From positions 1 through 53,196 of IMG/VR virus record IMGVR_UViG_3300042558_001779: a stretch of DNA of 53,196 nucleotides; one strand, written 5' to 3'. Origin of the DNA: a virus. A model generated the notes under the pieces. That model searched no databases. It worked only from the letters and a program-made list of their open reading frames with translations, and was not told where the DNA came from. A program made the translations under genes and the position numbers. Below, in pieces: positions 40,954 through 53,196 of this stretch. Positions within the stretch are counted from its first letter, which is position 1. Each line of letters opens with the position of its first letter.

Positions 40954-42126
40954 ATGGCTTCCCCAGATTTTAGCAACTATGTAGACCTCACGGTCTACGA
41001 CCTTGACCCATTTCAGGTATACGACGATGCTATTACCTATGCTCGCACGACCCTTCCAGACTTTTCTCCACGAACAGGAACACTAGAAGACGCCATCATT
41101 CAGGCTATTGCATATAACACTGGATTGATATCTTCACAAATAAACCGCCTGCCAGATGGATTAATGGAAGGAATTGCTCGGCTTTCTGGGTTAATTAGAA
41201 GAGAAGCGACATTTTCTTCAGGAACAGTGGAAATTGAAGTTTTTGACAACAACGGCGTAACAATTCCTGCTGGCACAGTTGTGCAGTACGAAACAGTCAC
41301 TGACGATATTGTTGTTTCTTTCCCGTTTGAAACAGTCACAGACCTTGTTATTGCAGAGGGAGGAACAACAGGTTCCGTCGCAATCAAAGGTTTGTTCGCT
41401 GGAATTTATCCAGCACTTCTGAGTGGGCAATCATTAACGCTTGTTTCACCAGCACCTGCTGTCATCTCAATTGAGTTAACCTCTGTTCTTTCTGTTGGTA
41501 CAGACCCAGAAACAGATGTTCAGTATTTTGACCGAGCAGCGCAGCATTTTGCTTCGCTGTCTTCTGTTTTGACAACTAAATCTCAAATGGCTAACTACAT
41601 AAAATCGGTATATCCTAATGTTCCGTATTTTGGAGTCTTCGACCTGACGCAAAACACTGGAGGGGTGCTTTGGTCTGCCAGCGCCGCCCCTGGGTATGTC
41701 ACGGTAGTTGCAGCAACAGCAACTGGCGCTTCTCTCCCGACGGTGGACTCTGATGCATTGTTGGCAGATTTGCAGTCAAAGTGTGTTGCTGGATTAACAG
41801 TCGCCGTCACCGATGTAGACCCAGTAAATATTAGCGTTGCATGCAGTATTGCAATTCTCACTGGATTTACATCCTTGGAAGTAAGGCTTGCAGTTGATGA
41901 ATATTTAACAACAAAACTTTCATATGCGGGATACGACTTTTCTGGGACCATCCTTAAAAACGAACTCATTTCTGGGGTTGCAAATATCTCTGGTGTTAAA
42001 TATGTAAGCGACATCTCTTTTACTTGTTCTGATGCTGATTACTCATACAACTCTGTAACAAGTGTTATTTCATTTGCGTCTAAAAAGAATGTTCCCAATG
42101 CTGACACAACAGTGACGGTAGTTTAA
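40954..42126 (+). CDS. Baseplate J-like protein
   Basis: This 390-aa wedge protein has LPDFSPRTGTLEDAIIQAIAYNTGLISSQINRLP as motif order at about 33-66, then EVFDNNGVTIPAGTVVQYET (about 93-112). A central domain follows with a DRAAQHFASLSSVLTTKSQM segment (about 193-213) and a C-terminal domain with DVDPVNISVACSI and KNELISGVANISGVKYV. This is the baseplate J/T4 gp6 family. The next gene begins directly after its stop codon. Confidence 0.9.
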   Translation: MASPDFSNYVDLTVYDLDPFQVYDDAITYARTTLPDFSPRTGTLEDAIIQAIAYNTGLISSQINRLPDGLMEGIARLSGLIRREATFSSGTVEIEVFDNNGVTIPAGTVVQYETVTDDIVVSFPFETVTDLVIAEGGTTGSVAIKGLFAGIYPALLSGQSLTLVSPAPAVISIELTSVLSVGTDPETDVQYFDRAAQHFASLSSVLTTKSQMANYIKSVYPNVPYFGVFDLTQNTGGVLWSASAAPGYVTVVAATATGASLPTVDSDALLADLQSKCVAGLTVAVTDVDPVNISVACSIAILTGFTSLEVRLAVDEYLTTKLSYAGYDFSGTILKNELISGVANISGVKYVSDISFTCSDADYSYNSVTSVISFASKKNVPNADTTVTVV

Positions 42127-43374
42127 ATGGCAGGATATGTTTTAAATAGAATCCCATTGCTTGGGAGGACATTTTTCGAGGGAGTTTCTTCGTTGTGGAC
42201 TTCGACTGGGACAACGCTTGAAAAATCTGCTGTTGTTTCTCGTTTTGAGAATGCAGGTTCGCTTGTTGCTCAAGTATCAGACAATGATGTTATTTACTTT
42301 AATAAAAACAGTTCAACCAACCTGGCTGTAAGTAACTTGATAAGCAGTAACCCAGCAACAGAAGTGGGGGACTCTTTTGCTGTTGGCTTCTGGATTAAAT
42401 CAGACTCTGCATTGGCTTTTGATTTTACTGTTGAATTGTTGCTGCCGAATCAAAACGGTATTACTTTGCCAAAACAGAAAAAAACAGAAAACACAAGTAT
42501 TACTTCTGGGGAATGGTCGTTCATTCAACTTGAAGAACGGGTTGTAGTTCCCGACGATGAGTATGCATATCCGATTTCTTTTAACATCAAAATTACAGAT
42601 GTTATAGATTCGGCAACGGCAAACATAAACATTTCTCACCCGCTGATTACTGCCAGTCTTGACTTTGTTAACAATCCAATGCTTTTAGATGCTTATCGAA
42701 AAATTCCTGAGTTTTATCGAAATTTTGATTCTTTAGGCACAGAAGCGCCATACCCGTGGAGTCTCGCTCGTTTTCTTGAGATGTGTATGATTCACCAAGG
42801 GGAAATGAGGCAAGTTCTTGAAGATACAATTTATGCGGACATCTCAGAGGGTAAAAACTCTGCAGATGTAACGACATTAAGCACCCTTGTAGACCCAATT
42901 GTCGCTCCACGAAAAAACATATTTTGGTTGGCTCAGTTTTCTGGAACAAAAATAGTTAACCCAACTACGGGGGTGACTCCTTGGAATAACCTTCCAGTGA
43001 CATGGCAAGGAATCGACGACCTCGATGGAATTGATGTACCTGACGACGACATTGCTCCCTGGGATGTCGTTCAAGACTCAGACCCTGAACCTGCTGGATT
43101 GGATGAGTTTCTCCGCTGGCAAGTCCAGTACGGTTATTACGGCATAAATGCTGGCTCAAAAGAAGCGATTATTCAGTCAGTAAAGCGTGTCTTAACAGAA
43201 ACAAAAGAAGTTACATACACCACTCCAAGCGCATGGAATATTTTGGTTAAAACCAAAAAGACGGAAACCCCAGATTCTTCATTGCTTTCCCTCGGAGACC
43301 CAGTTCTTGAAATTCTTGAATTGATGGAATATACCCGTCCACTTGGGTGTGTTATTACCCATGAACTTATCTAA
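42127..43374 (+). CDS. Tail protein I-like baseplate protein with N-terminal jelly-roll
   Basis: This 415-aa protein follows baseplate J, where P2 gpI sits. The N-terminal 180 residues look like a carbohydrate-binding jelly-roll (VGFWIKSDSALAFDFTVEL, GEWSFIQLEERV, FNIKITDV). The C-terminal half carries gpI-like motifs (LPEFYR-type KIPEFYRNFD near 197; WSLARFLEMCMIHQGEMRQVLEDTIY; RWQVQYGYYGINAGSKEAI; ending in TRPLGCVITHEL). The added jelly-roll may bind sugars or anchor fibres. Confidence 0.8.
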   Translation: MAGYVLNRIPLLGRTFFEGVSSLWTSTGTTLEKSAVVSRFENAGSLVAQVSDNDVIYFNKNSSTNLAVSNLISSNPATEVGDSFAVGFWIKSDSALAFDFTVELLLPNQNGITLPKQKKTENTSITSGEWSFIQLEERVVVPDDEYAYPISFNIKITDVIDSATANINISHPLITASLDFVNNPMLLDAYRKIPEFYRNFDSLGTEAPYPWSLARFLEMCMIHQGEMRQVLEDTIYADISEGKNSADVTTLSTLVDPIVAPRKNIFWLAQFSGTKIVNPTTGVTPWNNLPVTWQGIDDLDGIDVPDDDIAPWDVVQDSDPEPAGLDEFLRWQVQYGYYGINAGSKEAIIQSVKRVLTETKEVTYTTPSAWNILVKTKKTETPDSSLLSLGDPVLEILELMEYTRPLGCVITHELI

Positions 43375-43416
43375 CATGAAATTGTTTGATACAATTGCTT
43401 AGTCGCGAGGTTAATT
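43375..43416 (+). promoter_or_regulatory. Candidate promoter before the fibre genes
   Basis: The 42-bp gap has TGATACAAT at about 43387-43395, an extended -10 box (TGA then TACAAT, 5 of 6 to consensus). No good -35 box is seen, as is allowed for extended -10 promoters. A GAGG ribosome site follows. It could add transcription for the fibre block. Confidence 0.35.
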
Positions 43417-44220
43417 ATGACTGTTACCAACACAACACGGTTTGAACTGACCCAATGGTCTTCAGGCGAAGATGAATTTTCTCGCGAACAATTGACGCTG
43501 GACAACGCCTCGCTAGGACTTGACGCAGCAATTTTCCTATCTGGAACATCAGCAACCCCGCCAACGGCTGCAGCGGCAAATACGCGCGCTTTTTACTGGG
43601 ATAAAACAAACAGTAAACTTTACTTTCGTGGAGATGTCGCAGGGGTGGACCCTGCAGCATGGACACAGGTTCACCCAGTTCTGCCTACTGGTCATGTGCA
43701 TACAGACCTTCAGCCACTTGATGCCGACCTGACTGCTCTTGCTGCTATTTCTACAAACGGATTAATTACCCGTACAGCAAGCAATACCTTCACAACTCGC
43801 TCTATTGTTGTTTCTGGCACTGGTTTGGCAATCACTCACGGCAATGGTGTCGATGGGAATATGACTATTTCTATCAATGCAACCAATGAGGCAACAGTTA
43901 GTACGGTTGTTTCGCGTGATGCGAGCGGAAATTTCAGGGCTGCATCTCCTTCAAACTCTGCCGATGTTGCAATTAAATCATATGTTGACACCGCTGATAA
44001 CCTAAAAGCGAATGCTGCCGATGTCTATTCAAAGACAGACATTCACGGCGCAAAACTATACCAATATGGGAACATCGCTGCTGGCGGAACAGACACCTCG
44101 GGGGCAAAGTTGCCAACATCGGGAACAAGAACAACACCCCGTATTTATGTTCAGTCAAACGACCCGTCAGCCGCTACGGGATATGTTGGCGTTACTGGCG
44201 ACATTTGGTTCCAGATATGA
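43417..44220 (+). CDS. Tail fibre protein
   Basis: This 267-aa protein begins FELTQWSSGEDEFSREQLTLDNASL, a start motif shared by fibre proteins. A short domain with AFYWDKTNSKLYFRGD (about 58-73) follows. Then comes a QPLDADLTALAAISTNGLITRT repeat unit (about 97-118), known from many phage fibres, and a VISRDASGNF-type unit with SADVAIKSYVDT (about 187-198) that marks fibre shafts. The C-terminus ends in a small globular TGYVGVTGDIWFQI. It probably forms a trimeric host-contact fibre. The stop overlaps the next start (ATGA). Confidence 0.78.
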   Translation: MTVTNTTRFELTQWSSGEDEFSREQLTLDNASLGLDAAIFLSGTSATPPTAAAANTRAFYWDKTNSKLYFRGDVAGVDPAAWTQVHPVLPTGHVHTDLQPLDADLTALAAISTNGLITRTASNTFTTRSIVVSGTGLAITHGNGVDGNMTISINATNEATVSTVVSRDASGNFRAASPSNSADVAIKSYVDTADNLKANAADVYSKTDIHGAKLYQYGNIAAGGTDTSGAKLPTSGTRTTPRIYVQSNDPSAATGYVGVTGDIWFQI

Positions 44221-44390
44221 ACGCTTTTGCCTTTATTGATGGGGACTGGAAGGCGATTAAGTCTGCTCATTGTTTCCACGAAGGCATTGGTTTTGTAAAA
44301 CTTTATTCAATTCGTGCCCACGATGGGGATGATTGGAAAGTTATTGAACTTGGTAAAGAACTACATCTTGTAGGTGCCTCACATGACTGA
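44217..44390 (+). CDS. Small hypothetical with repeated DGDxWK
   Basis: This 57-aa protein has IDGDWKAIKSAHCFHEG followed by a related HDGDDWKVIELGKELH, so it looks like two short beta-hairpin repeats. The ATG at 44217 overlaps the fibre stop (ATGA), and the frame upstream of it only shadows the fibre gene. The C-terminus overlaps the next gene by 8 bp. It may cap or decorate the fibre. Function unknown. Confidence 0.5.
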   Translation: MNAFAFIDGDWKAIKSAHCFHEGIGFVKLYSIRAHDGDDWKVIELGKELHLVGASHD

Positions 44391-44697
44391 TGCATCTATT
44401 TATCTTGCAATTTCCTCTCTGCTGGCAGCATTGATTTCTGCTTTTGTTGTTGTGCGCGGACAAAAGACATCTGCTTCTGTTGATGCGCGTAGGCACACAA
44501 ATGCGGAGGTTCAAACTATTTTTGATGGGTACGGCCAAATTGTTGAGGAACTTCGCATTGAAGTTGAAAGATTGATGACAACTATTGCTATTCTCCAAGA
44601 GGAGCAGGCGGCGTGTGATGAGCGTAATAATGCTCTGATTGATGAGGTTGAAGAACTGAAAGCCCGACTGTCCCAATTGGAGTCTAAAGATGGATGA
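44383..44697 (+). CDS. Membrane-anchored coiled-coil protein (holin- or spanin-like candidate)
   Basis: This 104-aa protein has one N-terminal membrane segment (about 4-25: IYLAISSLLAALISAFVVV), a short basic turn and then a long coiled coil to the end (VEELRIEVERLMTTIAILQEE; LIDEVEELKARLSQLES). The ATG at 44383 overlaps the previous stop. A GTG three codons earlier is possible but less likely. A single span plus coiled coil fits some holin-like or spanin-like lysis accessory proteins and also simple membrane scaffolds. No endolysin is visible nearby to support lysis. Confidence 0.6.
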   Translation: MTDASIYLAISSLLAALISAFVVVRGQKTSASVDARRHTNAEVQTIFDGYGQIVEELRIEVERLMTTIAILQEEQAACDERNNALIDEVEELKARLSQLESKDG

Positions 44698-44941
44698 CCA
44701 TAATAGCGAAGATTCAATTATCGCTACATTTATTGACATGATGCGGGATTCTATGCCCGAAAAAGTCATTACAAACTTTGTTTTTGTTGCAGAAGTTGTC
44801 GGAAACAAAGACAACGAACTGAGCATCATTACAAGCACTGGAATGACCCCGTGGCTGGCTCAAGGAATGTTGAAAGCAGCAGAAGACATGGTTATTTCTG
44901 GTGTTGACTCGTTTATAGACGAAAGTGATGATGACCAGTAG
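44690..44941 (+). CDS. Small acidic actinophage-type hypothetical
   Basis: This 83-aa protein has an acidic N-terminus, a KVITNFVFVAEVVG strand segment (about 25-38), an LSIITSTGMTPWLAQGMLKAAEDM part (about 44-67) and an Asp-rich end. The pattern of a strand with VAEV followed by MTPWxxxGML recalls a small family frequent in actinobacteriophages, without known function. It overlaps the previous gene by 8 bp. Confidence 0.6.
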   Translation: MDDHNSEDSIIATFIDMMRDSMPEKVITNFVFVAEVVGNKDNELSIITSTGMTPWLAQGMLKAAEDMVISGVDSFIDESDDDQ

Positions 44942-44995
44942 CCCATCAAACCCCTCTTAGTGGTCTAAAATCAATATAGTTCTCGGAGGATTGCC
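44942..44995 (+). promoter_or_regulatory. Candidate promoter before the second fibre group
   Basis: The 54-bp gap contains TAAAAT at about 44966-44971 as a possible -10 box, about 18 bp after a weak upstream box, and a strong CGGAGGA ribosome site. Together with 29714-29772 and 43375-43416 it is one of the few gaps in the plus-strand block long enough for a promoter. Confidence 0.3.
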
Positions 44996-45346
44996 ATGAT
45001 TGCTGGTATATACAATATTACATGTGAGCAAGGTGCAACTTTTAATCGTCGTTTCACTATCACACAACCAGACGGTACCCCATTTTTTTTGAATGGGTAC
45101 TCTGCCCGTATGCAGGTAAGAAGAGACATTGATTCGTCAACAGTTCTATTATCTATTACAAGCGCTACAACAAACATTGTTTTGTCAAATTCTCTTGGAA
45201 TAATCGATGTTTATTTGACCCCTACGCAAACAGCATCCTTAACTCGCAGCGGAGTATATGACTTAGAACTTATTCATACATCATCTGGCAATGTTTATCG
45301 TGTTGTAAAAGGCGCTTTCAGGCTTGACAAGGAAGTAACAAAATGA
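44996..45346 (+). CDS. Fibre/baseplate-associated beta protein
   Basis: This 116-aa protein is almost all beta: IYNITCEQGATFNRRFTI (about 5-22), GYSARMQVRRDIDS (about 34-47), GVYDLELIHTSSGNVYRVVKGAFRLDKEVT (about 87-116). The order GATFxR, Y-x-A-R-M-Q-V-R, YDLEL, V-x-R-V-x-x-G is that of a small phage structural family placed next to fibres and often described as a BppU-like or Ig-like domain. It overlaps the next gene by 4 bp. Confidence 0.68.
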   Translation: MIAGIYNITCEQGATFNRRFTITQPDGTPFFLNGYSARMQVRRDIDSSTVLLSITSATTNIVLSNSLGIIDVYLTPTQTASLTRSGVYDLELIHTSSGNVYRVVKGAFRLDKEVTK

Positions 45347-45537
45347 GTAATCCTCGCGAAGAGTTCAACGGATTTTATCCAAAGGTTACTGTAGAAGAAC
45401 TGAGAAATGTTGTATATGTTGACGAAACAGCGCCGAATAATGTAACGGTGTCCTTGGGTGGCGGAACTGGAACTGGTGCTGGATGGTCTTATGGCAGCGG
45501 TGCTCCGTGGACAATTGAAATAATCGTAGGAGAATAG
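45343..45537 (+). CDS. Small hypothetical with Gly-rich C-terminus
   Basis: This 64-aa protein has an ordered-looking N-terminal half (YPKVTVEELRNVVYVDET) followed by a Gly-rich stretch with GGGTGTGAGWSYGSG. It is translated with its overlapping upstream neighbour (ATGA). It ends 1 bp before the next start. It resembles small linker or plug proteins of fibre clusters in position only. Function unknown. Confidence 0.5.
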   Translation: MSNPREEFNGFYPKVTVEELRNVVYVDETAPNNVTVSLGGGTGTGAGWSYGSGAPWTIEIIVGE

Positions 45538-45538
45538 C

Positions 45539-45889
45539 GTGCCTGCCTTTATTCCAAGTGATTACGGAAATGTCGGTGACTTCTATATTGATGTTGCGAC
45601 TGGCGATTTCTATGGTCCAAAAACAACCGATGGCTGGCCCGATGAACCATTCTTTACTGCCCTTACGCAATTAAATGTTGATTTGCTCACAAACAATGAG
45701 CGTTACATTCACGCACAGCCCACTGCCTCTGCTACCTGGGTTATTACACACCCTCTGGGCGGGCATCCTTCTGTTACTGTTGTTGATTCTGCAGGCACAT
45801 CAGTGTTTGGTGAGGTAAAATATGACAGTACCACTCAAGTGACAATTTCGTTCACTGTTCCGTTTTCAGGGCTGGCATACCTCACCTAG
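45539..45889 (+). CDS. Short tail fibre protein with GDFYID/YGPK start and fibre-tip domain
   Basis: In this 116-aa protein, residues 10-30 hold NVGDFYIDVATGDFYGPKT, the common 'G-D-x-Y-I-D ... tG-x-x-Y-G-P-K' start of fibre modules. Residues about 58-116 (ATWVITHPLGGHPSVTVVDSAG, then GEVKYD and FSGLAYLT) form a small beta domain found at the ends of many fibre proteins. The start is a GTG with an AGGAG site. Confidence 0.7.
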   Translation: MPAFIPSDYGNVGDFYIDVATGDFYGPKTTDGWPDEPFFTALTQLNVDLLTNNERYIHAQPTASATWVITHPLGGHPSVTVVDSAGTSVFGEVKYDSTTQVTISFTVPFSGLAYLT

Positions 45890-45901
45890 GAGAGACAAAA
45901 G

Positions 45902-47230
45902 ATGGCAAGTAAGTTTCTTACAAATATTGACCTTAATGGCAATCAGGTTATCAACGCCACTTTTGAGGTTCTCGGCTTAGCCCCAACAACAAACCTCTTT
46001 GATGGTCGTATGTACTTTGATAGCGCCAGTGGTGTTATCAGAATCTATGACGCTACTGCTTCTGCGTGGAGAAAGGTAGTTGCTGGCTACGAGGAAACTG
46101 CTGGTGTCATCTCGGGCGGAACGCATTCTGCTGCCCTGACAATCACAGAGTCAAACGGTCAAATTACTGTTACGCCAAGTCTTGCAACTTCAAGCAACGC
46201 TGGTCTTTTGTCGTCAACTTTTTATGATGACCTCAATACTGCGACTTCGGATGCAACTGCTTCCAAGTTGGCTAAAAGAGACGCAAATGGAAATATCAAG
46301 GTTGCTACCCCAACAGATGCCGCTCATGCTGCTACTAAGGGCTATGTAGATTCTGCCCGTCAGGGTCTTGATGTCAAGCAATCAGTTCGCGCCGCTACTA
46401 CTGGTCCAGTCACTCTTGCTACTGACCTTGAGGCTGGCGACACTCTTGATACGACAGTAACTCTTGTTGCTGGCAACCGAATCTTGGTAAAAAACCAAGC
46501 GACAGCATCACAAAATGGTATTTATGTTGTTCAGGCTACTGGCGCACCAGTCCGTGCAGCCGATGCTAACGGAACAGCAGATACTGGAGAAGTATCGGGC
46601 GGAACATTCGTATTCGTTGAAGAAGGTACTTTAAACGCCGATTCTGGGTTCGTAGTATCAAGCAACGGAACAATTGCCGTTGGAACCGACCCAATGAACT
46701 GGGTTCAGTTCTCTGGTGCAGGAGCATTTACTGCTGGGGATGGTCTCACTCAGGATGGAACCACAATCAACGCAGTTGGTACTACTGACAGAATCGCTGT
46801 ATCGGCTAACGCTATTGACATTTCAGCCAACTATGTTGGTCAATCATCAATTACAACGCTGGGCACAATCACTGCTGGCACATGGAACGGCACGGATATT
46901 GCCGTTACCGATGGTGGTACTGGCGCTTCAACGGCAGCAGACGCTCGTACAAACCTTGGTATCAAAACAACTTCAGGTGCAGTAACCACTAGTACCTCTG
47001 TTCTTGCTCGTACCGCCCATCAAGCATGTGCCGCTTCTAGTGGACCTACATCGGTAACAACAGTTACGCACAATTTCAACACAAAAAATGTTATTGTTCA
47101 GGTTTATCAAGTATCAACTGGCGAAACCGTTACAACCGATGTAGTTCGCGGAACAGTTGACTCGCTTACAGTGACAATCAATGGTTCAACAATCGCCTCC
47201 GATGATTACCACATCGTAGTAACAGGCTGA
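45902..47230 (+). CDS. Tail fibre protein
   Basis: This 442-aa protein begins LTNIDLNGNQVINATFEVL, with a typical 'LNG-N-x-I-x-N' fibre start, then a GRMYFDSASGVIRIYD unit. The shaft unit ANGNIKVATPTDAAHAATKGYVD (about 125-150) is a known fibre motif. Residues about 152-285 hold a 'RILVKNQ...NGIYVV...FVFVEEGT' module that also occurs in the 1597-aa fibre. Then come a GLTQDGTTINAV strand repeat and a C-terminal domain. It makes a second fibre beside the first. A GGAGAGAC site precedes it. Confidence 0.8.
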   Translation: MASKFLTNIDLNGNQVINATFEVLGLAPTTNLFDGRMYFDSASGVIRIYDATASAWRKVVAGYEETAGVISGGTHSAALTITESNGQITVTPSLATSSNAGLLSSTFYDDLNTATSDATASKLAKRDANGNIKVATPTDAAHAATKGYVDSARQGLDVKQSVRAATTGPVTLATDLEAGDTLDTTVTLVAGNRILVKNQATASQNGIYVVQATGAPVRAADANGTADTGEVSGGTFVFVEEGTLNADSGFVVSSNGTIAVGTDPMNWVQFSGAGAFTAGDGLTQDGTTINAVGTTDRIAVSANAIDISANYVGQSSITTLGTITAGTWNGTDIAVTDGGTGASTAADARTNLGIKTTSGAVTTSTSVLARTAHQACAASSGPTSVTTVTHNFNTKNVIVQVYQVSTGETVTTDVVRGTVDSLTVTINGSTIASDDYHIVVTG

Positions 47231-52067
<4,837 letters not shown>

Positions 52068-52069
52068 GC

Positions 52070-52420
52070 ATGTTGATTCAACTTTATTACTGGCCTCTTG
52101 ACACAATTCAAAAAGCAGCAACAACACAAGAAGAACTTCTAATGGCATTGCGTGAGATGCGTGATGTTCTTTTGAAAGAGTCAGACTGGACTCAAATGTC
52201 AGATTGTCCATTATCTGAAGAAATTAAGAATGACTGGCGCATTTGGAGACAAGAAATGAGAGATATTACTTCTCTTGTGTCTTTACCTCTGCAGAATACG
52301 ATTCAATTGCCGATTCCGCCAGTGGCAGGTCGCCCTTCCTCGTGGGACAACTGGGATTTAAATGCTGGAGCAACTCCTTGGGAAGCGCCTCACCATCATG
52401 AAGAAGAGGATGGAGAATAA
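52070..52420 (+). CDS. Tail fibre assembly chaperone-like protein
   Basis: In this 116-aa protein, residues about 30-70 (REMRDVLLKESDWTQMSDC, then LSEEIKNDWRIWRQEMRDI) match the 'R-x-x-x-L-x-x-[ST]-D-W-T-Q ... W-x-x-[YW]-R-Q-x-[LM]-R-D' pattern of phage tail assembly chaperone/fibre chaperone families, which help a neighbouring fibre trimerise. It sits between the collagen fibre and the collar fibre, so either may be its client. The C-terminus ends in an HHHEEE charged tail. Confidence 0.75.
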   Translation: MLIQLYYWPLDTIQKAATTQEELLMALREMRDVLLKESDWTQMSDCPLSEEIKNDWRIWRQEMRDITSLVSLPLQNTIQLPIPPVAGRPSSWDNWDLNAGATPWEAPHHHEEEDGE

Positions 52421-52422
52421 AA

Positions 52423-53196
52423 ATGGCAAGAACAAGATTTACAGTCAAAGAAGGAATTTCTGTTGCTGACGACAACGCTGTTGGCGGCTACCCATTAATT
52501 CCTGTTGGTGCATTGATGCCATACGCTGGTTCTACTGCCCCAGACGGCTGGTTGCTGTGTAATGGTCAAACACCGAGCAGGACAACATATGCAAATCTTT
52601 TTGCAGTAATAGGAACTACATACGGTGCTGGAGACGGTTCTACTTTTGGTCTTCCTGACCCGATGGGTAGAGCAATTATTGGAGTGGGTAGTGGCTCGGG
52701 GTTAACTGCACGAGCACTCGCTGCTAAAAGTGGTGCTGAAACGGTAGTTATTGCTTCTGGGAATCTTCCAACACATCAACACACCCTTAGCGCACATACA
52801 CATGCTCTTGGTAGCCATACTCATACTCTTAGCGACCACACGCATGCCATAACAGTTAATGGAAACAACTTTGATACTGGGACGGTGTCAGCAGACCATA
52901 GCCACTCTGGTACAACGGGATTCACAAGCGGGGACCACGCGCATAACCTTCCTCGTTCGTTGATTGCGACTGCTGGAACAAACAGAGCGGTTGTTTCATC
53001 TACTTCAAACCAGGCAACACTTTTTGTTGACGGCCAAAACGCAAACCACACCCACGGATTTAGTACTGGTGGCATTTCGGCAAACCACTCACATAACGCA
53101 AATCACGGGCACACTGCTGGTTCTGGTGGGCCTTCCAACAATACCTCGGGTGGGCCTTCAGCAGGCTCAAACGGACCCAGCACTGACGCTACTGGC
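52423..53196 (+). CDS. Tail collar fibre protein with His-rich tip (runs off the window)
   Basis: At least 258 aa are visible, with no stop before the edge. Residues about 25-85 form the phage tail collar domain: PVGALMPYAGSTAPDGWLLCNGQ (split motif), ANLFAVIGTTYGAGDGSTFGLPDP, GR. Then H-x-H pairs repeat (HQH, HTH, HTH, HTH, HSH, HAH, HTH, HSH, HGH; about 114-231) with the spacing seen in metal-bound fibre tips of the T4 gp37 and gp12 type, which chelate iron or zinc along the trimer axis. The 3' end is missing. It is probably the receptor-binding fibre. Confidence 0.85.
   Translation, partial: MARTRFTVKEGISVADDNAVGGYPLIPVGALMPYAGSTAPDGWLLCNGQTPSRTTYANLFAVIGTTYGAGDGSTFGLPDPMGRAIIGVGSGSGLTARALAAKSGAETVVIASGNLPTHQHTLSAHTHALGSHTHTLSDHTHAITVNGNNFDTGTVSADHSHSGTTGFTSGDHAHNLPRSLIATAGTNRAVVSSTSNQATLFVDGQNANHTHGFSTGGISANHSHNANHGHTAGSGGPSNNTSGGPSAGSNGPSTDATG

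Noticed and set aside
44383-44697. Confident holin call
   Set aside because: One membrane span plus coiled coil is not specific, and no endolysin lies nearby.

Overview
The window is about 53 kb of a tailed double-stranded DNA phage genome, or a contig end of one, with a contractile-tail (myovirus) morphology. The evidence is a tail sheath gene, a tube gene, a gp25-like wedge, a baseplate J protein, a P2 gpI-like protein, a terminase and an HK97-type capsid set. Genes are packed with 1-13 bp overlaps or tiny gaps, and no stretch over about 130 bp lacks a gene. I saw no tRNA, integrase, lysin or CRISPR array. Base composition looks to be in the mid-40s % GC by eye. The class II (B12-dependent) ribonucleotide reductase, the Rad52-like/Cas4-like recombination pair and several small genes of actinophage flavour hint at an actinobacterial, perhaps aquatic, host. 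That host call is inference only.

Layout. (1) 1-2809, + strand: the tail end of an unknown gene, a strong terminator, a small zinc-ribbon protein, the nrdJ-type reductase and a small hypothetical. (2) 2806-24032, - strand: a head operon read right to left. Its order is small membrane protein, portal-MuF fusion, thioredoxin, protease-scaffold fusion, Cys-rich DUF6582-like protein, acidic protein, a series of very large multidomain proteins, a Cys-repeat protein, major capsid protein, DUF6321-like protein, another Cys-cluster protein and a zinc-ribbon protein. (3) 24098-29713, + strand: large terminase, Rad52-like annealing protein, Cas4-like nuclease, a coiled-coil protein and an IbrA/IbrB-like pair (PAPS-reductase fold plus ParB fold). 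(4) 29773-53196, + strand: Arg-rich protein, head-tail connectors, sheath, tube, tail-assembly chaperone with a -1 frameshift, tape measure, baseplate, fibres, a 1597-aa collagen-like fibre, a fibre chaperone and a His-rich tail-collar fibre cut by the window end.

The most interesting part is 7535-17438. Four large proteins share a 20-residue cysteine module with exactly conserved spacing (R-C-P-x-G ... T-D-x5-C). It is followed by long disordered basic linkers and then by different C-terminal domains: two kinase-like domains with intact catalytic motifs, one with the same architecture but all catalytic residues lost (a pseudokinase), and one GNAT-like domain. Their place inside the head operon suggests a modular set of capsid-packaged effectors carrying a common head-targeting tag. 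The head operon is also unusually rich in cysteine clusters and carries its own thioredoxin.
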